A stretch of DNA of 64,000 bases. Source: Fulvia fulva (lineage: Eukaryota; Ascomycota; Dothideomycetes; Mycosphaerellales; Mycosphaerellaceae). A program made the position numbers and the translations under genes. Each line of letters starts with the position of its first letter. Position 1 is the first letter of the stretch. The stretch is from assembly GCF_020509005.1 (NCBI RefSeq), contig NC_063016.1, positions 5,270,001 to 5,334,000 on the forward strand. Reading direction: 5' to 3'. Positions 55,401-64,000 of the stretch are shown piece after piece. Below the pieces are notes generated by a model. It searched no databases. It saw nothing but the letters and a program-made list of their open reading frames with translations, and was not told the DNA's origin.

Positions 55401-56990
55401 GACCGGAATCCCCTAAGGATCTATACTATTCCCGATCCTATTCCTAATCTTTATAGCCGACCTCATCCCCTTACTTACGTCCCCTTAGACTTTAGCGTTA
55501 GGCTTCGTAGACGACATAAACATCCTAGCCTAGTCCGCGATAATAGAGGAAAACTATAGACTACTTACGGAGAGACATAGAGTATACGAGGACTAGGCTA
55601 GACGCTACGGCGTCCGTTTTGCCCTAGAGAAATACTAGCTGATCTACTTAAGTAAAGCGAGGACCTACCACAATATATAGGCAACTATAATAATCTAGGG
55701 ATACGAGACGAAGCCCTCCCCTAAACTCCGAGTACTAGGAATCTAGCTAGACCCGAAGCTAAGCTAGAACCTATAGATTAAGAAGGCCTAGAACAGAGTA
55801 TAAGTAAACGAGGCATTAATAACACGTCTTACTAAGTCAACGTAGGGGGCGACCTTCGACAAAGTAAGAATAATATATAAAGTAATCGTTTGACTAGCGA
55901 TACTTTACGGGGCACAAATCTAGGGTACGGGGGGAGTCGATAAGCTAGTACCGCGACGGATCGAACAGCCTCTTAATCGAACCTAAGTAGGCAACTTAAG
56001 GAGAATTCTCGGAGCGTATAAGACTATATTGACGAGAGTAGCCGAGATAGAGATCGGGACACTACCTATCCGTTACTATATCTAGAGGATAAGGATCTAA
56101 TATACGGCGAAGACGATAGAGTACCTAGTATAGTAAACTATCTACGATAAGATAGCACGAATCGTATAGAGATATAGCCGGCTATATATAGGACCGTACG
56201 TAAGGAGGAGTTAAAAGCGGGACGACTTACGGATTTTTAGGAAAGTATAAGGAACGCCGGAGTAGCTAGCGAGGGAGGAGGAGGAACGAAGAACCCGGGA
56301 AAAGAAGGGGAGTAAGGGAAAGTCCTAGAGCCTCGTAGAGTAGGTAGCCGGCTGCCTATAGGAATAGGAATAGAACAGTAACCCGCTAGCGAGAATAGGC
56401 CCCCTAGTCTTACGAACCTTCTAGAGACATAACTACCTCCTATACCGCGACCTTACTAGGGTAGAAGCAAGCGTAACAATCTAAATCCGGTAGGAATATA
56501 TCGGGCTTAGGGCTTACTTATATAGGAGGAACGTCCTAGATATAGACAACCTAGCGTACGAGTATAGCTACCCGTCGTAGAACCCGGAATATATAGTCGT
56601 ACGGTACTTATAGTAGGTAGAAGGGCGGAGTATATAGAGAGCGAGAGTAGCTAGACGCGACTACTAGTCGATCGTTACGAACAAGAGCGACGTATAGAGG
56701 ATAGTACGTTAGGTCCTAAGATAAGGATATCTTACCTAGTTTAAACTAGCTAATAAGACGGAGGAGTAGATAGAGAAGAGGAGGGAGACTAAGGGGATGT
56801 AGACAAGGTAGTTATTAGGGCAGGCCTATAACACTAGTACACCCTCGATAAGGAAAGCGGGAAGGCAAATAATAGATAATAGTAGTATAGGAGAGGAGAG
56901 GGGTTTTTACCGCGAGCGATTTCCCCTTCGTAAGATAGAAGTACGTAGAATAGCTATATCGACTAGGAGGTACTATAACAGCTTAATAAA
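52415..56990 (+). mobile_element. LINE-b2: Tad1-like LINE, 5'-truncated, RIPed
   Basis: Begins inside ORF1 (VYVTDPEEKRELEGL), homologous to about 50095 of LINE-b1. It has knuckles at about 52910-53085, endonuclease with GDFN at 53866-53877, RT with FVDD at 55504-55515, then an RNase-H-like region and a 3' end with TA repeats at about 56985. Stops occur throughout. The 5' truncation is typical of LINE insertion, here into or next to a relative in the same orientation. Confidence 0.78.
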
Positions 56991-58109
56991 CAATATATAT
57001 ATAAATAAGCCTACTATCGTATCCGGACTATAGGACATTCCTAACGTTATAGTGCCCTTATTTAAGTCATCCTCTTCTTAGTCATTTCGTCGTACTCTTT
57101 CCTCACCCTTATTATTAGAGCTTAAAGCCTCCAGGGTGTTATCTTCGTCGCTATCCGAGTCTTCTATCCCTTCTAGGATTATAGCCTCCCTATAAGGCCT
57201 ATATGCCTTCGTTAGACTCTCTAGTAACTCTTAGCTAGCTCTAATACTAGTAAACGACTCGAACCTCGATAAAGATATAACTAAAATTTATAACCTTATT
57301 CGTAACCGTAGCCTTACTCGTGACGTTATACTTACTTTGCTTAATTACTAAGAACCTTGACCTTAGGTGCCTTAATACATTAAGATTTCGACTTCAAGTC
57401 GACCTTAACCTTAATTTTACTAAAATGTACTAATAATACTACCGGGTATATACTTGAACCCCCCTTTTTAACTACTAAAATATAGACGACTAACTACCCT
57501 AGTAAGTAAGGGCGCGCCTAGTGACCCTAGGTTGGCTTACGCGTAGGTATATATACTTACCGGTCCGCGGGCCGTAAAATATATATAGTGATCCTAAACG
57601 ATAATATATCTAAACTTCTTAGTCCCGTGTTTTTATCTTATAGAGAGATTCTTTATCAATCCTGCCTTTCTACTTAGGTCGCCTCCTAACTATATATCTT
57701 AGTAGTACCCCTATATACCCCCGCTACGTAATCAACCGTTAAAGGTTAACGAGATTTGATACGCAAATTTCAGGGTCTAAAGGGACCCTTAGCTCGTTAA
57801 TACTACTAAGAACTAAGCATTTATATAAGTACCTTAACTATACTTAAGAATTCTGTTCTTAATTCGAGCGCAGATTATCTATTCTATAATTGCTCGTAAG
57901 CTTAGGTATAACCGAATGTTCGGCGCCTACTACGGTTTATACGTAATCGTTATAATCTTCTAAGGAGGTATAACATTCTATCTAATCTACTATATATAGC
58001 TAAAATCCTACGCTAGGATACCTTCTCGGTTAAAGAGTATTTTATTAAATAGCTATCTTTCCTTAGCCGAGAGAGCAATACTAACCTTAATACTAGCGAG
58101 CCTTTTAGG
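56991..58109. other. TA-rich RIPed DNA with an acidic coding relic
   Basis: No element was identified. On the minus strand about 57280-57055 reads as a mostly open acidic segment with only two TAA stops (EGIEDSDSDEDNTLEALSS), suggesting an old protein-coding relic. Unusually for this window, 57700-58100 has few TAG motifs. It ends at the gypsy-II.C LTR. Confidence 0.4.
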
Positions 58110-58629
58110 TGTTAGGGCGAGAGCCTGGCCTATAAGATACAAGGGTAAAAGCGAGAATGTAGGTACGAAGTGTAGATATAAAAGGGTATAGTATGATTGC
58201 TATATAAAACGAAAGACGAAGAAAGTAAGAGAGGCCTAGGGAAGGCCAGATATTTATACGCGACCCTCGCGAGTGCGTGTCCCCGCATCAACAGGGCTAA
58301 CCCGTACGAAGCCGCGCTTAGTAGCTTTGCTCAAAACCTTATTCTAACCTGCCCTACGTTCCGAGTCTTCTACGTGCTTCTTCTAGGGTCTAGCGTAGTC
58401 GCGGGTGCTCGCGGGAGTGCCGTGAGTTACATAGTTACGAGCCGAAGTGAATCTATTAAGGTTTAGTAGAGGGGTGAATTTGGAGGGCTAGGTCCCGTAG
58501 TGAATATTACGGGGCATGTGATTCTTAGCGCTTATACACTTAGCTAGACTGTCACTTCTTAACGACTTCTGAGCACTCTGAGGCTCTTCTGTCCCTACCT
58601 TCTATATACTCTATAGGGAGACTATAATA
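58110..58629 (-). repeat. gypsy-II.C 3' LTR
   Basis: 520 bp, tips TGTTAGGGCG...CTATAATA, RIPed from TGTCAGGGCG...CCATGACA. It shares the AATATTCAC variant (from AACATTCAC) with the central LTR at 30505-30920. Confidence 0.92.
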
Positions 58630-61600
58630 GTAGCCCCCCGAACAAAGCTAAGTTCCTACGAAGCCGTAGTAGTTCTATATATCGAGGATGTTTAGCTTCA
58701 GTACTAGGCCTAGGCCTAATGTTATAGTCGATACACTATTAGTAACCCCGTCGAAGAGCTTAGATTCGAAGAGCCTGCCGATGTTGACTTCTAGGCCGTC
58801 TACGCGGGCGTGGTATTCTTCGATTGCTTAACGATTAAAGATGATATATTAGATAGGTTCCTATAAGGTATCCTACTTAGGGCAACCTTACTATTCGACT
58901 TTATACTTAATCGGCGGTAGTCCTTTAACGTCGTTAGGCTCTACGCGGATTCCCCGGATCTTATGGACGGTATAGTCGTTAGAAGGTAGGTTAATAGGCT
59001 CGTCGACTTCTACTTTATCGGGAGGACCTAGTATGTCTTGGTTTTGGTTCGGGAATAGGTCCTTAGCCGACGGCCGAAGGCGTACGGGATAGAAGACGTC
59101 GTAGATCTTTATGTTCGTAGGAAGAGCTAGACGGTAGGCGTATGAACTAATACGCTCGGTGATCTTAAAAGGACCTAGGTTCTTCTAGTTCAGCTTCTTA
59201 GAGGGGCGGTCCGTCTTAATGTTCTTAGAGTTAAGGTAGACTATATCGCCTACTTAGTAGTCGGGAGCTAGCTAGCGACGACGATTGGCTTGATCCTCGT
59301 AGATTACTTATACGTATACCATCTCGTCGTGAACTTCTTTATAGATCTATAAGAGTATAGTAGCGAACTCGTCTACTACTTACTCGTTTACGTCTTCGGT
59401 AGGCGGGAGAGGTTCTTCTAGTTCTATACCTATACGAGGGTAGTAACCTCTCGTAGTATAGAAGGGAGAGTAGCTAGTAGTCTCCGAGTCCTAGTTACGA
59501 GTAGCGAACTCTACCGTAGGGATATACTAAGGCCAATCCTTCTAGTAGTAGTCGACGAAGTAACGAAGGACCTGCTCGAGGATAGCGTTCGTAATTTCGG
59601 TCTAGCCGTCGGTTTGTAGCTAAAAACTAGTCGAGAGGTTATGCTTAATGCCTAGGATAGCACATAGACGCTTCTAGAAGTACGAGATGAACTAGGTGCC
59701 TCTGTTAGAGGTGATACTATCCGGGAGGCCTTGAAAGCGCTAGACGAATTCGTAGAACAAGCGAGTAGTCTCCTTTGCGGTTATGCTCTAGCACGGGATT
59801 ATATACCGGTCCTTAGAGTGACGGTCTACGATCACTAGAAGGGCCTTTACTTTTACGCCGCTAAAGGTCTTACCGTAAGGAAGATCGGTGATAAAGTCTA
59901 TAGTAATGTGCTTCTACGGACGATTAGGAGCCGGGAGAGGGTACAAGAGACCGTAGGGACGGTAGCGGTTAGCTTTGGCTCTTCGGTAAGTAGCGTAGTT
60001 TAGTACGTAGCGGCGGACGTCCTTCTAGGAATACGGCTACTAGTAATACCTAGCGAGGAGCTTATAGGTCTTAGCTACGCCTAGGTGACCCCTAGAGGCG
60101 GAGTCGTAGATGATTTGAAGAATCTTAGCTCGGATATTAGAGCCTTCGGGCTACGGTACGTAAAGCTTCTTACGGAAGTAGACGACACCTTCCTAGAGCT
60201 CGTACTCGGACAGCGAGAAGCCCGGGAATGTCCTCGCGCTAGATTCAAGGGCCTGAACTAACTCTTGGGCGTCTATGTCGGCATCGTACGCTGTTCGTAC
60301 TCGTGCTATAATGCCTTCGGGCTACTCCTTATTATCAAACCCCTTAAAGTCTGATTCGGATAAGCCGTCGGTCGTTACTAAGCCCTCTTTATCGTCGTTC
60401 AAGTCCTTAGCGTCCGAGGCGTATTCTTTAGGCTCGGATTCATCGTCACTCTCGTTAAGGTAGGTAGGAGCGAGCACGAGAGTAGTAAAGGAAGTGGCGA
60501 GCGTAGGCTAGCCGTTCGATAGGTACTCTCGAAGCTCGGAAGAGAGGTTGTGCTCTTTGATGACTTGTTACTCTACGATTTGCCGGCCCCCTCTTCGATC
60601 AACTAGAGAGTTACTAGGGCGGCGGGTAAGGGCGTCGGCTATCGAGTTGGCCTTACCGGGCGTGTACGAGATCACAAAGTTGAACCGGGAGAGGAACTCG
60701 CTCTAGCGGACCTAGCGACGATTAAGTAGCTTGCTCTTTATAAAGTAGACGAGGTTCTTATAGTCGGAGCTTACTTAGACGGGCATAGTAGAGCCTTCGA
60801 GCTCGGGGCGCTACTCTTCGAAAGCTTTGACGATAGCGAGAAGCTCCTTGTCGTAGATCTCGTAGTTATACTCCGTAGCGGTCATCTTCTTAGAGAGGAA
60901 GGCGACAGGTAACTAGGGGGATTCAGGCGAGCGGCGTTATAGCAGGACACCGTCTACTACGCCGTCGGATACGTCGGTCTCTACACGGGTCTCTAGTTCG
61001 AAATCGAAGTACTATAGAAGCGGGTTCTTAACAAACTTCGCTTTAAGCAAGTCAAAAGCCTCCTAGCATTCGTCGGTCTAGGCGAACTTCTCACCCTTAC
61101 GCGTGAGCTTCGTTAAAGGGCGTACTACGCCCGAAAATACGTAGATGAAGCGGCGGTAGAAGTTGGCAAAGCCTAGGAAACCCTAGACCTCTTTGACGTT
61201 CGTAGGAGTATCCTATTCGACGATAGCGTCGATCTTCTCTTAGTCCATCTTGATGCCGTCTACGGTAATAATCAAACTAAGGAACTTGACTTCGGTCTTC
61301 TCAAACTCGTACTTGTCGATGTCGAGCTATAAGCCGGCGTCTACGAGCTTCTAAAGGACCTTATAGACGTGCTCGCGGTGCTCCTCCTTGGTCTCGCTAT
61401 AGACTAGGATGTCGTCGATGTAGGCAGTATAGAACTGATCGAGGAACTCCTAAAGGATGTCGTTAATAAAGTTCTAGAAGGTACTAGGCCCGTTACAAAC
61501 GCCGAAGGGTATAACGAGCGACTCGAATAGCCCGTAGCGATTACGGAAGGCTATAAGATACTCGTGTCCTTCTACCATTCGTAACTTATTGAACGTAGCG

Positions 61601-62691
61601 ATGACATCGAGCTTAGTGAAGTACTTGGCCTTAGAGAGGCGCTCGAGCGTCTCCTAAATTAACGGTATTAGGTAGCGGTTCTTCTTTATAATAGCATTTA
61701 AGCCTCGGTAGTCTACGTAGAAGCGTAGACTACCGCCGGGCTTCTTAACGAATATGACGGGACTGCTAGCGCTAGAACGGCTCGCTCGAATAAACCCCTT
61801 CTTTAGGTTCTCTTCGAGGTATCTCTTAAGGACGATAAGCTCTTCTCGGGACATAGAATATAGCGGTCCGAACGGTGTCTCTACACCTTCTTCTAGCTTA
61901 ATCTTGTGGTCGTGAGGGCGATGAGGAGGCAGCTCGTCTACGGCTTTAGTATCGAATACGTAGAGGATGTAGTGTGCCTAAGGAGGGACCTTCGTAGCAG
62001 GGTCGGTAGGTATACGCTTCTTGTCGAGCTTCTCGAGGGCGATGTCGATATCGCGGAGAGAGGCGGCGAAGACTTGAGCTTTAGGCTACTTAGTAGTAGT
62101 AGTGAAGGTAGCGGCGTTCACCTAGAAGATCTTGGTATACTTAGGACCGCGCTAAGGCGGCGGAGAAGGCGGAGGTGCCGGAGGAACTTCTAGAGGGAAG
62201 CTGATAGTAAGGGAAGTCTAGTCGATAATAGGTCGGTGTCGTCTAAACTAGGGGAGGCCGAGGATAAACTTCTAATGCGGTAGGGACGTAAGGAAGCTAG
62301 TGATCGACATACGCTTGCCTCCGAGGGTGATTAACGTGTGTACAACATAAGTAATCTTACTAGTAGTAGTCTCCGTGCCGTCAAAGAGTTTAAGGGTACG
62401 AAGGTACTTCAGTTCCTAGGGTTCGAGGTTAAGAGAGGTCGCGAGTTTATAGTCTATAAAAGACTCGCCTAGTGCGCCAGTGTCTATAAGAGTAAGATTA
62501 GAAGAAGAGAGTTTCTTTAAGCCGATATTTACATTCGTAACGAACGGTTTATAAGCGTGGTCCTTGCCCGTCTCGTCGTATAGGTCTAGCTATACTATAT
62601 TGATCCTTAACTTCTTTCCTCTCTTCACTTTCGGTAAACGTTGTTCTTGGTCTTTATCGCGTCGATAAGGAAGACCTAGGCTTTTTCCTGC
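58254..62691 (-). pseudogene. gypsy-II.C pol relic
   Basis: Same frame and domains as the pol of A, with a stop at 58254-58256 in the TATA box. Many Gln and Trp codons have become TAG/TAA and many Cys and His codons Tyr, all of RIP type. The longest surviving piece is the RT N-terminal part (61854-61654). Inactive. Confidence 0.9.
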
Positions 62692-63836
62692 TTAGCGGGA
62701 GTAGTAGGAGTAGGCTCGATAGCGCCGACAGCGCCGCGAACCGGGTTGCGGGCGTTACGGGTAGCGAGCTACGGACAGTTAGCTACGATATAGCCTAGAC
62801 CGCCGTAGTAGGTGTAGAGTCCGGCCTAGCGACGGCGAAGCTTCTCTTCGGGAGTAAGCTTACCGTTAACGAGGCCCTAGACTCTAGGGACGGCGGCACT
62901 AGCGCTAAGATCTATAGCGTTACCTATAGAGACGGGAGGGAGAGCCGTAGGAGCGGCGGCGCCTAGTAGAGTAGCGAAGTGGCTTACGGGACTACGAGGC
63001 TAACGACCTTAAGAACGGGAAGCGAGGAGAGAGGCGGTGTGTTTCATGTTAGAGTCGAGGCGCTAGTAGGTCTCGACGAGCTTACGGAAGCTTATAGTAC
63101 TAACGTCCTTGTCCTCGAGGGCTCGAAGAAGCTCTACTAACAAACTACGGCGGAGAGTGCTCTTCTTAGTCTCTTCGTTATAGCCGGTGAACCCGATGTC
63201 GCGGTTGAAGGCCGCGAGGTACTCGGCGAAGCTCTTGTTCTTCTAGAGGAGGTTATAGATAGCGTTCTAGGCGGTAGCTCTACGGTCTGAATTACTAAAG
63301 GCAGCACGGAGGTCCTATATTAAGGTGAGGACGTCCGGGCAGCCGATAGTCTACGTGGCGTTGTCGATATAGTGTTGTACCTAAGCCGCGGCGTCTCCCC
63401 GAAGGAGGGAGAAGACGTACGTAACTTTGTCCTTCTCTTACGGAAAGTGGTCGGTATTAGCTAATAGCTTGATAGTAAGCTATGTCTTAAATGCCTCAAA
63501 CTTGCTCTTATTACCGTCGAACTCGTCTAGGTCGTTGACCTTCTTAGAGAAGTGCTAGCGGCGGTTGTCGTCGGCGTGCGGGGCGAGGCTCTAGAAGGTG
63601 TTTATAATACCTTAAAGGTATGTTACTTAGTTATTTGCTTACTCGACCTACTAGGCGGTCTCGCGGAAAGAGGAGACGGTGCGGTTGATAAGAGCGTAGG
63701 CGGTGTCAGGGTTAGCGTTTGCCTAGGCACCGAAGGTAGCGGCGTTCGAGAAGGGGATGTCAGTCTACTTACTAAAGTGGAATAGAGTGTCTTAGTTGTC
63801 GAGGTTGACACCTCTATCGGTAGCGTAGTCACCTAT
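62676..63836 (-). pseudogene. gypsy-II.C gag relic
   Basis: Counterpart of the gag of A. The start codon is ATA (63836-63834) instead of ATG, a RIP change, and internal stops are present. The stretch 63173-63103 contains the same RIP pattern found at the left edge of gypsy-II.B (31136-31206). Confidence 0.9.
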
Positions 63837-63878
63837 AAGGATGACTCGAGTAGTTAACGGTTTGTTAGTCTTTCGTGA

Positions 63879-64000
63879 TGTTAGGGCGAGAGCCTGGCCT
63901 ATAAGATATAAGGGTAAGAGCGAGAATGTAGGTACAAAGTACAGATATAAAAGGGTATAGTATAATTGCTACATAAAACGAAAGACGAAGAAAGCAAGAG
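63879..64000 (-). repeat. gypsy-II.C 5' LTR, partial
   Basis: The first 122 bp of the reversed LTR (TGTTAGGGCGAGAG...), RIPed, continuing beyond the window. Confidence 0.9.

Larger units (their letters stand above)
58110..64000 (-). mobile_element. gypsy-II.C: RIPed copy of gypsy-II, cut by the window end
   Basis: Colinear with gypsy-II.A in the same orientation, with a full 520-bp 3' LTR at 58110-58629. The 5' LTR starts at 63879 and runs off the window. Over the first about 140 bp of the LTR I count 16 differences from A, of which 15 are CA/TG to TA. CpG sites are kept. The left flank is TTAGG (58105-58109); the right flank is not in the window. Confidence 0.93.

Overview
This window is a repeat-rich block from a filamentous ascomycete (Pezizomycotina). 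Two things point there: a fungal Zn2Cys6 transcription factor, and a strong repeat-induced point mutation (RIP) signature. CpA is changed to TpA (TpG to TpA on the other strand), CpG is spared, and the changes create in-frame TAG and TAA stops.

Layout. Positions 1-8290 are unique, non-RIPed DNA. They hold one confident gene, a UPC2-like Zn2Cys6 regulator (6008-7279, minus), and a few doubtful small reading frames. From about 8290 to the end everything is transposable elements. The outermost layer is an old Ty1/copia element (copia-1) that starts at 8362 and can be followed in pieces to about 42246. Inserted into it, in order, are: a heavily RIPed Ty3/gypsy chromovirus (gypsy-I.1, 8864-16111, TSD AAGCT); a solo copia-1 LTR (16435-16669, TSD GACCT); a lightly RIPed inverted gypsy-I.2 (17271-24492, TSD CCTAC); a head-to-head pair of almost identical, non-RIPed gypsy-II elements (A 24579-30504 minus, B 31136-36201 plus) joined by a rearranged LTR junction; and a second copia element (copia-2, 36668-42113, TSD GAACC). 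From 42247 to about 57000 lie RIPed Tad1-like LINE retrotransposons in several fragments, with a solo copia-2 LTR (TSD AGGAG) inside one. From 58110 to the window end is a third gypsy-II copy (C), RIPed and cut by the window edge.

Biology. Apart from the regulator, the functional-looking genes are the gag and pol frames of gypsy-II A and the pol frame of B. Both gypsy families carry a C-terminal chromodomain. Both appear to use a -1 gag-pol frameshift. Both have a 9-nt stretch exactly 2 nt after the 5' LTR that is complementary to their own mRNA leader, which is Tf1/sushi-type self-priming. In both, the pol frame runs on through the polypurine tract into the 3' LTR. The copia elements instead have a half-tRNA-iMet primer site.

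The most unusual region is the A/B inverted pair. It has no target-site duplication, about 300 bp of the host copia is missing at the site, and the centre is a tandem mosaic of LTR pieces. The left edge of B carries four RIP mutations identical to RIPed copy C before switching to intact sequence. This suggests template switching, autointegration or gene conversion between RIPed and intact copies; an assembly artefact must be excluded.
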